Origin: an uncultured Clostridia bacterium
Lineage (GTDB): Bacteria; Bacillota; Clostridia; Christensenellales; Aristaeellaceae
NCBI GenBank assembly: GCA_946534455.1
Contig: CAMNCR010000160.1
Span: forward strand, 1 to 23,065
DNA: 23,065 bases
Direction: 5' to 3'
In this document: positions 8,034 through 17,017 of the stretch, one piece after another
Numbering within the stretch: the first letter of the stretch is position 1
How the letters are laid out: each line of letters starts with the position of its first letter
Program-made: the position numbers and the translations under genes
Notes under the pieces: model-generated
The model's input: the letters and a program-made list of their open reading frames with translations, nothing else
Told to the model about the DNA's origin: nothing
Database searches by the model: none

Positions 8034-10331
8034 TCAGTCCTCCAGCTTGACAATCGGCGCGATGGACAGCACAAATTCCTTGGTTCCGTAGGCCGTGAAG
8101 GAGACCAGAATCCGTGCATCGGCCCCGGTGCCGCGGATTTCCCGCACCTTGCCCGCGCCGAACTTCTGGTGCAGCACGTGATCCCCCGGCTGGAACAGGC
8201 GGTTCAGCGCGTCCGGAGCCACCTCCCGCGCCTTGCTCATGGCAAAGCCCTTCGTCACCCCGGGAATGCTGTTCAGGGAAGCGCCGTTGAAGGTCAGCTT
8301 CGGCTTGCCCAGCTGGCTGACGCTCAGGCTGTTGCGGCTGGAGAAGCCGCCTCTGCCGCGCTGCCCGTAGCCGGATGTCACCGCCTGTGCGCCGAAGGCC
8401 GCCACCTTTCTCGGCGTCCATTCATCCTCCTTCAGCCGCTCCGGAATTTCCTCCAGGAAGCGGCTGGGCGGGTTGTGATTTTCCTGGTTGTACAGCATCC
8501 TGACGCTCGCGCGGGAAAGGTACAGGCGCCTGCGGGCCCGGGTGATGCCGACGTACATCAGGCGGCGTTCCTCCTCCATGCGCGCTTCGTCATCCGAACT
8601 GCGGCTGCTGGGAAAGATGCCCTCCTCCATGCCCGCGATAAAAACCGTATCGAATTCCAGGCCCTTGGCGGAGTGCAGCGTCATCAGGGTCACATAGTTC
8701 CGGTCCTCCCCGGTGCGGTCCAGCTCGCTGACCAGGGAAACGTTCTCCAGATACTCCTCCAGGGTTGGATTTTCACTCATCTGCACATATTCATGAACGG
8801 CGCCCAGCAGCTCATGAATATTCTCCACCCTGGATTTGGCCTCTTCCGTGTCCTCCCGGGCATACTGCTCCTCCAGGCCGGTCATCTGAATCAGCGCGGT
8901 CACAAAGGCCTCCGGATCCATGGTGTCCTTCATGGCGGACAGGGTCGTCATCAGATTAAAAAACTCCGTCACGCACTTCCTCGGCCTGGAGCCCAGTTCC
9001 TCCGGCAGATCCCCCATGGCGCTGTAGAGTGGCATGTCCATTGCCTGGGCATGGTTCATCAGCGTCTGCACCGTGCTGTCACCGATGGAGCGCTTGGGCA
9101 CGTTAATGATTCTCCGGAGGCTGATGTCGTCCACCGGATTGACGATCACCCGCAGATAGGCCAGAATGTCCAGAATTTCCTTCCGGTCATAAAACTTCTG
9201 CCCGCCGAAGACGCGATAGGGAATGTTGGCCCGCATCAGCATTTCTTCGGGCACACGGCTCTGCGCGTTGGTCCGGTACAGAATCGCGATTTCTCCCAGG
9301 GATTCTCCGGCCTTCCGCAGACGGCGGATGTTGTCGGCAATCCAGGCGGATTCGTCCCGCTCGTCTCCCGCGCAGAAGATTTTAATCTTCTCCCCTTCCT
9401 CCTGCTCGGTCCAGAGCTTCTTGTCCTTCCGCCCCTCGTTGTGCGCGATCACCTGGTTGGCCGCGTCCAGAATGTTTCCCGTGGAGCGGTAGTTCTGCTC
9501 CAGCTTGATGACCACCGCGTCCGGATAGTCCTTTTCAAAATCCAGAATGTTGCGGATATCCGCCCCGCGCCAGCCGTAGATGCTCTGATCATCATCGCCC
9601 ACCACGCACAGATTCCGCCGCTCCCGGGTCAGCAGGCGGACAAACTCATACTGCGCCAGGTTCGTATCCTGATATTCATCCACCATCACATAGTGAAACC
9701 GGTCCTGATAGGCAGAGAGCACCGGCGGATGCTCCGCGAACAGCTCCAGCGTCCGCAGCAGCAGGTCGTCAAAGTCCAGCGCGTTGAGGGACTTCAGCCG
9801 CTTTTCATACATCGTCATGATGTCGTGAATCCGGTTGGAGCGATAGTCCCTGGGGGTTTTCATGAACCACTCGTCCGGAGTCAGCAGCCTGTTTTTTGCA
9901 TCCCCGATTTTGCTCTTGACTTCCCGCATGGGGATGGACTGGTCGTCAATGTTCAGCTGTTTATAGATTCCCTTCAGCACGCTCATCTGATCATCATCGT
10001 CGTAGATGACGAAGGAGGAGGTATATCCCAGCTTGTCGATATGCTGGCGCAGGATCTTCGCGCAGGTGGCGTGGAAGGTTCCGATCCACGCGTCCCGCGC
10101 CGCATCCGCGCCCACCAGCGCCTCCACCCGGCCCTTCATCTCCCGCGCTGCCTTGTTGGTAAAGGTCAGCGCCAGCACACGCCAGGCCGGTACGCCATGA
10201 TCCAGCAGGTTCGCCACGCGATAGGTCAGTGCTCTGGTTTTGCCGCTCCCTGCCCCGGCCAGAATCAGCACGGGGCCGTCCAGTGTTTCAGCTGCGATGC
10301 GTTGCTCTCTGTTCAGTGCTGTCAGATTCAT
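8034..10331 (-). CDS. pcrA: ATP-dependent DNA helicase PcrA/UvrD
   Basis: A 765-residue superfamily-1 3'-5' helicase for nucleotide-excision repair, replication-fork upkeep and plasmid replication. Motifs seen in order: Q motif LNREQRIAAE; Walker A GAGSGKT with Lys31; motif II DEYQDTN; motif III GDDDQSIYGWRGAD; motif IV QNYRST; motif V TLHSAKGLEFDTVFI; and motif VI RRLMYVGITRARRRL. The C-terminal 55 residues (FQPGDHVLHQKFGAGKV onward) are the Tudor-like domain that in Bacillus PcrA contacts RNA polymerase. The open frame has an ATG at 10379, but 10331 (MNLTALNREQ) matches the family start, with GGAGG 12 nt ahead. That start lies 44 nt inside the preceding yerC-like gene, suggesting translational coupling. 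ligA starts 2 nt after its stop. Confidence 0.95.
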   Translation of the reverse strand: MNLTALNREQRIAAETLDGPVLILAGAGSGKTRALTYRVANLLDHGVPAWRVLALTFTNKAAREMKGRVEALVGADAARDAWIGTFHATCAKILRQHIDKLGYTSSFVIYDDDDQMSVLKGIYKQLNIDDQSIPMREVKSKIGDAKNRLLTPDEWFMKTPRDYRSNRIHDIMTMYEKRLKSLNALDFDDLLLRTLELFAEHPPVLSAYQDRFHYVMVDEYQDTNLAQYEFVRLLTRERRNLCVVGDDDQSIYGWRGADIRNILDFEKDYPDAVVIKLEQNYRSTGNILDAANQVIAHNEGRKDKKLWTEQEEGEKIKIFCAGDERDESAWIADNIRRLRKAGESLGEIAILYRTNAQSRVPEEMLMRANIPYRVFGGQKFYDRKEILDILAYLRVIVNPVDDISLRRIINVPKRSIGDSTVQTLMNHAQAMDMPLYSAMGDLPEELGSRPRKCVTEFFNLMTTLSAMKDTMDPEAFVTALIQMTGLEEQYAREDTEEAKSRVENIHELLGAVHEYVQMSENPTLEEYLENVSLVSELDRTGEDRNYVTLMTLHSAKGLEFDTVFIAGMEEGIFPSSRSSDDEARMEEERRLMYVGITRARRRLYLSRASVRMLYNQENHNPPSRFLEEIPERLKEDEWTPRKVAAFGAQAVTSGYGQRGRGGFSSRNSLSVSQLGKPKLTFNGASLNSIPGVTKGFAMSKAREVAPDALNRLFQPGDHVLHQKFGAGKVREIRGTGADARILVSFTAYGTKEFVLSIAPIVKLED

Positions 10332-10668
10332 CTCTCTTCTCTTCCTCCGCTTCGCTCTGCTTCCCGTCCCATTCTCCATCGCCCTTCAGCCTGTTCAGCA
10401 CCCGGTTGTATCCATCCGCACCGTAGCTCAGCGCGCGGTTCACCCGGGAAATAGTCGCCGTTGATGCCCCCGTCCGGTCTGCAATATGCGTGTACTTCTC
10501 TCCGTGCCGCAGGAGAAGCGCAACCTCAAGCCGCTGCGAGATGCTCCGAATCTCCGGAATCGTGCACAGGTCCTCCAGAAAGCGGTACGCATCCTCCTCG
10601 TTTTCCAGCGCAAGCAGCGCCTGCACGAGCAGATCCGTCTGGCCCGTATGCACCTTCGGCTCAAACAT
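10288..10668 (-). CDS. YerC/YecD-family TrpR-like DNA-binding protein
   Basis: A 126-residue TrpR-superfamily protein of the YerC/YecD group. Residues 1-95 form the helical domain: LVQALLALENEEDAYRFLEDLCTIPEIRSISQRLEVA followed by a helix-turn-helix, KYTHIADRTGASTATISRVNRAL. The last 30 residues are a charged, low-complexity tail (EWDGKQSEAEEEKRDESDS), and that part overlaps the pcrA start. In Bacillus subtilis yerC sits just before pcrB-pcrA-ligA, so the order here is conserved except that pcrB is missing. AAGGA lies 11 nt before the ATG. First gene of the seven-gene leftward operon. It could regulate its own operon or the adjacent glutamine synthetase gene, but nothing in the sequence proves this. 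Confidence 0.88.
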   Translation of the reverse strand: MFEPKVHTGQTDLLVQALLALENEEDAYRFLEDLCTIPEIRSISQRLEVALLLRHGEKYTHIADRTGASTATISRVNRALSYGADGYNRVLNRLKGDGEWDGKQSEAEEEKRDESDSTEQRATHRS

Positions 10669-10715
10669 GATTCTTCACATCCTTACTCCTGAATAATCGA
10701 AACACGGATCAATCC

Positions 10716-10744
10716 ATGATAGCATATTTTGAGTTCAAACACAA
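10716..10744 (-). promoter_or_regulatory. Putative promoter of the yerC-pcrA-ligA operon
   Basis: On the minus strand TTGTGT (10739-10744) is followed after 17 nt by TATCAT (10716-10721). A TG one base ahead of the -10 element makes it an extended -10. Transcription would start about 40 nt before the yerC-like ATG. The element is back to back with the rightward glnA promoter, with 17 bp between the two -35 boxes, so one bound regulator could affect both. Confidence 0.5.
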
Positions 10745-10761
10745 ACCCGGCTTCATTTTTC

Positions 10762-10790
10762 TTGACAATCATTCCGGCTTCTTCTATACT
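10762..10790 (+). promoter_or_regulatory. Near-consensus sigma-A promoter of glnA
   Basis: TTGACA (10762-10767), a 17-nt spacer and TATACT (10785-10790) give an almost perfect housekeeping promoter. Transcription should begin near 10797, leaving a leader of about 125 nt before the glutamine synthetase ATG. No second promoter is evident in the leader. Confidence 0.8.
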
Positions 10791-10796
10791 CGCGAT

Positions 10797-10921
10797 CGTA
10801 TTCATCTGTCCGCCGCGGGGAGCCTTGTGCCCGGCGCAGCCGAGCGTTTTTTCCGGTCCTTCCGGAGGGGGCTCCGGGGGGCTTTCGGCGGACGGCATCA
10901 CCGTCCGGGGAGGGATCAGCT
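10797..10921 (+). promoter_or_regulatory. Structured glnA leader with alternative stems (candidate cis-regulatory RNA)
   Basis: This untranslated stretch is unusually GC-rich and self-complementary. A long-range stem pairs 10806-10815 with 10886-10895 (10 bp with one G-U). It encloses GGAGCC (10819-10824) paired with GGCTCC (10870-10875), a TCCGG/CCGGA hairpin (10852-10856 with 10862-10866) and a short GTGC/GCGC hairpin near 10826-10836. A competing hairpin pairs 10889-10895 with 10901-10907 (7 bp, 5-nt loop). It uses the same bases as the closing stem and ends on the first G of the GGGGAGG ribosome site (10907-10913). The two folds exclude each other, as in riboswitches acting on translation. 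There is no U-tract, so termination is unlikely. I do not recognise a known riboswitch class. Confidence 0.5.
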
Positions 10922-13006
<2,085 letters not shown>

Positions 13007-13015
13007 CGGTTCCCC

Positions 13016-13053
13016 ACGCAAAAAGGAAGCCCGCCCGGGCTTCCTTTTTGCGT
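13016..13053. terminator. Bidirectional intrinsic terminator between glnA and the ATP-grasp gene
   Basis: A perfect 17-bp inverted repeat, 13016-13032 paired with 13037-13053 and a 4-nt loop. Each arm has an A or T run next to the GGAAGCCC core, so it should stop transcription from both convergent genes. It begins 9 nt after the glnA stop and ends 9 nt before the stop of the opposing gene. Confidence 0.9.
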
Positions 13054-13062
13054 GCGTCTGCC

Positions 13063-14076
13063 TCACGGCAGATCGATGAATTTTTCAAATTCAGGCAGAA
13101 TGCCGATTCCGTTGGGATAATGGGCGGCGAACTGCGGAATCGCGTGGGACGGGAAGCTGTTTCCCTCAATGAAGGTGGGCCCATCCGGCGTGATCGCCAC
13201 ATCCCAGGCGACGAACCGCATCTGCGGAATCTTTTCGGCGGCCTTCAGGCACATGTCCTTGGCCTCCTCCCAGAAGGGAACCGTGAAGCCGATGAGGCTG
13301 GTATTCGTCATGGGATGCTTGATGAAGGTGTTTCCCTGCTTGTCCGCCCCGACGGTCAGCAGCTTACCGCTGTCCAGGTCGATGCGCGCCGCCATACCGC
13401 CGCAGTCCACGTTGTCCATGACCTTTCCGTTGCCGATGCGCAGAAACGCGTATACAATGCCCTGCTGCTTATCCCCCAGCAGCGTGGCAATCCGGCAGGT
13501 ATTGACCGAGGTCGGGCACAGGGAGGCCATCTTCGGATGCTGAACCACGATCTCCTCCAGGATGCCGATCTGATCCTGCCTGAGCCGCTTCAGGAAGGCC
13601 TCCGGTCCCTCCGCCCAGTCCTGCGCCGTATATTTCAGAATGCCCTGGCCGCTGGAACCCTCCAGAGGCTTGCCAATGAGGGCCGGGAAGGAACGGCAGA
13701 GATTGTACAGCGCCTCCGGGTCGGTCTTTTCGTCAATCCGAAGCCATTTGCGCGGAATCCATTCCCGGAAGGTCTCGTTGAAGGTCGCCTTGTCGTCGAA
13801 GAAATGCCAGTAGGCCTTGTCGTTCATCCGACGGACGATTTCGTTCGAAATTCCGCGGGTAATGACGGTCTTCCGCTGCTCGTCATTGAGCCTGTACATC
13901 TGGGCGATCTTATAGTCGATATACCCCGCGTTGTACCGGATGCCGCATTTCAGCATGTCCGTCAGCAGCCAGAGCCGGCCCTTCCCGGACCGCTTCTTCA
14001 GCAGCTTGGTCGTTTTCCACATGGCTTTCCAGTCCATCTTCCGAACCCGGTTCCAGAAATAACTCATTCTTGACAT
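13063..14076 (-). CDS. Sugar-transfer-associated ATP-grasp protein
   Basis: A 337-residue protein that fits the sugar-transfer-associated ATP-grasp family, enzymes that ligate a carboxylate to an amine or similar group using ATP and are often found in polysaccharide loci. Features seen: ALIGKPLEGSSGQGI (ATP-binding loop), LEEIVVQHPKMASLCPTSVNTCRIATLL, GGMAARIDLDSGKL and the metal-binding end WDVAITPDGPTFIEGNS. The start at 14076 is chosen because a GGGGGAG site lies 11 nt ahead; an ATG at 14106 would overlap ychF and has no ribosome site. It follows ychF by 22 nt and is probably co-transcribed. No glycosyltransferase or polymer gene is near, so its substrate is unknown. Confidence 0.75.
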   Translation of the reverse strand: MSRMSYFWNRVRKMDWKAMWKTTKLLKKRSGKGRLWLLTDMLKCGIRYNAGYIDYKIAQMYRLNDEQRKTVITRGISNEIVRRMNDKAYWHFFDDKATFNETFREWIPRKWLRIDEKTDPEALYNLCRSFPALIGKPLEGSSGQGILKYTAQDWAEGPEAFLKRLRQDQIGILEEIVVQHPKMASLCPTSVNTCRIATLLGDKQQGIVYAFLRIGNGKVMDNVDCGGMAARIDLDSGKLLTVGADKQGNTFIKHPMTNTSLIGFTVPFWEEAKDMCLKAAEKIPQMRFVAWDVAITPDGPTFIEGNSFPSHAIPQFAAHYPNGIGILPEFEKFIDLP

Positions 14077-14098
14077 AAGGCGTTTCTCTCCCCCTGCC

Positions 14099-15196
14099 TC
14101 AGACATTGAAGCGGAACAGAACGATGTCCCCGTCCTTCATGACGTAATCCTTTCCCTCGCTGCGGATCAGGCCCTTCTCCCGGCAGGCGTTCATGCTGCC
14201 GTTGGCCACCAGCGTATCGAAGGGAACCACCTCGGCGCGGATAAAGCCCCGCTCAAAATCCGTGTGGATTTTCCCGGCCGCCTGCGGCGCCTTCGTGCCC
14301 TGGGTGATGGTCCAGGCGCGGCATTCGTCCTCGCCGGCCGTCAGGAAGGAGATCAGCCCCAGCAGCCGGTAGCAGGCTGTGATCAGCCGATCCAGGCCGC
14401 TCTGGCCGATGCCCAGCTCCTCCAGGAACTCCTCCTTTTCCTCCGCGCTCATCTGGGCAATCTCCTCCTCGATGGCCGCGGAAATCACGATCAGCTCGGC
14501 ATTCTCGCTCCTGGCAATGTCGCTGACCGGCTTCAGCTCCGGAATCTCCCCGATTTCCTTTCCCAGATCGTCCTCCGCGATGTTGGCCGCGTAGATCACG
14601 GGCTTGGTGGTCAGCAGGAACCAGCCGTCCAGAATCTCCTGCTCCTCCTCGCTCACCTCGCAGGTGCGCGCGGGCTTTCCGCTTTCCAGATGCGCGTAGA
14701 TCCGCTCGGCCAGATCCACCTCCGTCCCGCTGCGCTTGTCCCCTCCGCGGAAGCTGCGCAGCGCCTTTTCCTTTCTCCTGCTCACCGTATCCATATCGGC
14801 GAAGATCAGCTCCAGGTTGATGGTTTCGATATCCCGTGCAGGGTCGATGCTGCCATCCACGTGAATGATGTTTTCATTCTCGAAGCAGCGGACCACATGC
14901 ACGATGGCGTCCACCTCCCGGATATGGCTCAGAAACTTGTTTCCCAGCCCCTCGCCCCGGCTCGCGCCCTTGACGAGTCCGGCGATATCCACAAATTCGA
15001 TCGTCGTGGGCGTCACCTTCTTCGGATGATACATATCTGCCAGCACATCCAGCCGGTGATCAGGCACCATCACAACCCCCGTATTGGGTTCAATGGTGCA
15101 GAACGGATAGTTTTCCGCCTGTGCACCGGCTTTGGTGATCGCGTTAAACAGCGTGCTTTTCCCAACGTTTGGCAGTCCCACAACGCCCAGTTTCAT
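14099..15196 (-). CDS. ychF: Redox/ribosome-associated ATPase YchF (Obg family)
   Basis: A 365-residue YchF/OLA1-type P-loop protein, an Obg relative that binds ribosomes and, unusually, prefers ATP to GTP. The G1 motif GLPNVGKST is at residues 7-15, DIAGLVKG is the G3 region, and the G4 position reads NIAE, the NxxE variant linked to ATP preference, where GTPases have NKxD. The coiled-coil insertion lies around 125-200 and the C-terminal TGS domain includes QGTKAPQAAGKIHTDFERGFIRAEV. The open frame extends 48 codons upstream, but ATG at 15196 matches the family start (MKLGVVGLPN) and has AAGGAG 11 nt ahead. It has its own promoter and is followed by the ATP-grasp gene. Confidence 0.96.
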   Translation of the reverse strand: MKLGVVGLPNVGKSTLFNAITKAGAQAENYPFCTIEPNTGVVMVPDHRLDVLADMYHPKKVTPTTIEFVDIAGLVKGASRGEGLGNKFLSHIREVDAIVHVVRCFENENIIHVDGSIDPARDIETINLELIFADMDTVSRRKEKALRSFRGGDKRSGTEVDLAERIYAHLESGKPARTCEVSEEEQEILDGWFLLTTKPVIYAANIAEDDLGKEIGEIPELKPVSDIARSENAELIVISAAIEEEIAQMSAEEKEEFLEELGIGQSGLDRLITACYRLLGLISFLTAGEDECRAWTITQGTKAPQAAGKIHTDFERGFIRAEVVPFDTLVANGSMNACREKGLIRSEGKDYVMKDGDIVLFRFNV

Positions 15197-15311
15197 TCGT
15201 TTCGCATCTCCTTTATCGCTCCGGAGCGGCAGGCTCCGTGTCTCGTTTTTCCGGTCGCTTCGCCGCGTTCCGGCTGCTGCGCCTTCCACGGCGGAAAATT
15301 CAGCTTTTCGC

Positions 15312-15340
15312 ATTCTATCATGAATGGCATTTTTTCTCAA
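15312..15340 (-). promoter_or_regulatory. Putative sigma-A promoter of ychF
   Basis: On the minus strand TTGAGA (15335-15340), a 17-nt spacer and TAGAAT (15312-15317). Transcription would start near 15305, giving a leader of about 110 nt before the ychF ATG. The leader holds one GC-rich palindrome (CGCTCCGGAGCG, 15217-15228) close to the ribosome site. Confidence 0.6.
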
Positions 15341-15410
15341 GATTCAGGGAACCGCGTCATGGGAAAATGTGGCCGCAATCCGCTTTTCGCTGCACCGACG
15401 GAGGATCGGG

Positions 15411-15448
15411 CGGCTTTCCAAAGCCGGGAAAATATGATAAAATATGAT
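15411..15448 (+). promoter_or_regulatory. Palindrome and doubled TATGAT upstream of the carboxypeptidase gene
   Basis: A 16-bp inverted repeat, CGGCTTT-CC-AAAGCCG (15411-15426), is followed by two copies of AATATGAT 10 bp apart, whose TATGAT cores (15433-15438 and 15443-15448) both resemble -10 boxes. No good -35 box is found at the expected distance. The palindrome occupies the place where a -35 element or an activator site would be, so regulator-dependent transcription is possible. Confidence 0.35.
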
Positions 15449-15476
15449 TTAATGCTGATGGGAAGGAGGGGATTGT

Positions 15477-16934
15477 GTGCGCAGGCTCCTGGCGCTGGTT
15501 TTCGCGTTGATCGTCCTCCTGCTGCCCCTTTTCACCGCCGCCGGGGAATCCGCGACCCCCGTGCCGATTCCGCAGCCCACGCTCTCTCCGGACGCGCCGC
15601 CTTATGACGCAGAGCATCCTGAGGATCTTTCCGCCGACCAGCTCTATGCCCTTTCCGCCATTCTCATCACGCAGGACACCGGAGAGGTCATCTTCCAGAA
15701 GGAGGCGGATGAGCTTCGCTATCCCGCCTCCACCACCAAGATTCTGACCGTGCTTCTGGCCGCCATGCTGATCGAGGATCCCTATGAAACGGTCATCGTT
15801 TCGGAAAGTGCCATGAACATCCCTTCCGATTCCTCCACCATGGGGCTTTCCGCCGGGGAGGAAATCCGCCTGATCGACGTCATGTACGGCACCATGCTGC
15901 TTTCCGGCAACGAGGGCGCCAATGTGCTGGCGGAAACGGTCTCCGGCTCCATTCCGGCCTTCGTGGATCTGATGAACCAGACCGTCCAGGCCTTCGGCTG
16001 CGACCATACTCACTTTGCCAATCCTCACGGCTATCATGACGAAAATCATTACACCACTGCCCGGGACATGGCCATCATCGCCCGGCAGGCCATGGAAAAC
16101 GAGCTGTTCCGGGAAATTGCCGGCGCAACCTCCTGGTCCATTCCCCGGACCAACATGCGTCGCGCCCGCACCATCACAACCCGCTCCTCCTATCTGCTGC
16201 CCGGCTCCGAGGAAAACCCAAACAAGTATTATTACCGCTTCGCCACCGGCATCAAGACCGGATCCCATTCCATGGCCGGCTACTGCTTTGTGGGCTCCGC
16301 CGAGCGGGATGGCGTGCGCCTGATTTCTGTCGTCTTCTATACCCGGGACCGGGGCCGCTGGACGGACACCATCAAGCTCATGAACTACGGCTTCAGCCAG
16401 TACATGAATGTGACCCCGGTGGATCTGTACAACATGAATCCCATCACCATTGAAACCAGTAACTATTCCACCTCCGATACCGGCCGCGGGCGGCTCCGGC
16501 TGATCTGTCAGCCTGCCAGCGGCGCAGACGCAAGCATCATCGCAACCCGGACCGAGGTGGAGCGCATGGCTTCGCACCTGACTGATCTGATGCTCATTGA
16601 ATACACCCGGGACTTTATCGCACCCATCACCGCCGGGGAGCAGATGGGCACCCTGACCTATTTCCCGGAGCTGGGAGAGCCCGTGGTGTATCAGCTGACG
16701 GCCGGGCGTTCCATCGCCCGCCGGGAGAACGCCCCCAAGACGATCGAGCAGATCATCCAGGAAACCTACAGCGATCCCAATCCCTTCCCGCCCCTTTCTC
16801 CGGAAATCGTCCTGCTCTTCCTCTCCCCCCTCCTCGCCCTCGGCGTGCTGATTCTGCTGATCCGGTTTCTCCGGAACCGGAGGCTGAAGCGCCAGGCCCG
16901 GATTCCCAAGCCCTCCAGCCGCTATCTGAAATAA
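15477..16934 (+). CDS. D-alanyl-D-alanine carboxypeptidase (S11, DacF/PBP5-like)
   Basis: A 485-residue low-molecular-mass penicillin-binding protein that trims the terminal D-Ala from peptidoglycan pentapeptides. A signal peptide (1-22) precedes a Pro-rich linker. The active-site motifs are complete: Ser85-x-x-Lys88 (STTK), Ser143-Gly-Asn145 and Lys260-Thr-Gly262. A C-terminal hydrophobic segment (about 443-463, EIVLLFLSPLLALGVLILLI) with a basic tail would anchor the enzyme, where PBP5 has an amphipathic helix. The start is GTG at 15477, with GGAGG 7 nt ahead; there is no in-frame ATG nearby. The product is exported and membrane-bound. No terminator separates it from the sugar-kinase cluster that follows, though that cluster has its own promoter. 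Confidence 0.93.
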   Translation: MRRLLALVFALIVLLLPLFTAAGESATPVPIPQPTLSPDAPPYDAEHPEDLSADQLYALSAILITQDTGEVIFQKEADELRYPASTTKILTVLLAAMLIEDPYETVIVSESAMNIPSDSSTMGLSAGEEIRLIDVMYGTMLLSGNEGANVLAETVSGSIPAFVDLMNQTVQAFGCDHTHFANPHGYHDENHYTTARDMAIIARQAMENELFREIAGATSWSIPRTNMRRARTITTRSSYLLPGSEENPNKYYYRFATGIKTGSHSMAGYCFVGSAERDGVRLISVVFYTRDRGRWTDTIKLMNYGFSQYMNVTPVDLYNMNPITIETSNYSTSDTGRGRLRLICQPASGADASIIATRTEVERMASHLTDLMLIEYTRDFIAPITAGEQMGTLTYFPELGEPVVYQLTAGRSIARRENAPKTIEQIIQETYSDPNPFPPLSPEIVLLFLSPLLALGVLILLIRFLRNRRLKRQARIPKPSSRYLK

Positions 16935-16943
16935 GCCTTTTCC

Positions 16944-16972
16944 TTTACAGATCATTCCCCCTGTGGTACGAT
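16944..16972 (+). promoter_or_regulatory. Putative sigma-A promoter of the sugar-kinase/hprK cluster
   Basis: TTTACA (16944-16949), a 17-nt spacer and TACGAT (16967-16972), starting 9 nt after the carboxypeptidase stop. A CTGTG/CACAG inverted repeat (16961-16965 and 16976-16980) flanks the -10 box and might be an operator, but 5-bp arms are weak evidence. I see no match to the catabolite-response (cre) consensus. Confidence 0.6.
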
Positions 16973-17017
16973 AAACACAGTATGTATTCTCTCACGATCA
17001 ATACTGGGAGGTGTCTT

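Noticed and set aside
8032..8421. An upstream extension of ligA by 130 codons
   Set aside because: It lies inside pcrA in another frame, has low-complexity Arg/Gly-rich sequence, and the family start MENAVSRMEAL has a proper ribosome site.
8169..10454. A 761-codon open frame on the plus strand opposite pcrA and the yerC-like gene, with similar long frames opposite the clostripain-like gene (1209-3521), ligA (6745-8091) and glnA (10916-13066)
   Set aside because: Long antisense frames are expected from high-GC codon usage. The translations are His/Arg/Gly/Gln-rich without domains, and the opposite strand carries clear conserved genes.
16961..16980. CTGTG/CACAG inverted repeat around the -10 box of the kinase cluster considered as an operator
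   Set aside because: Arms of only 5 bp with a 10-bp spacer occur easily by chance, and it does not match cre.
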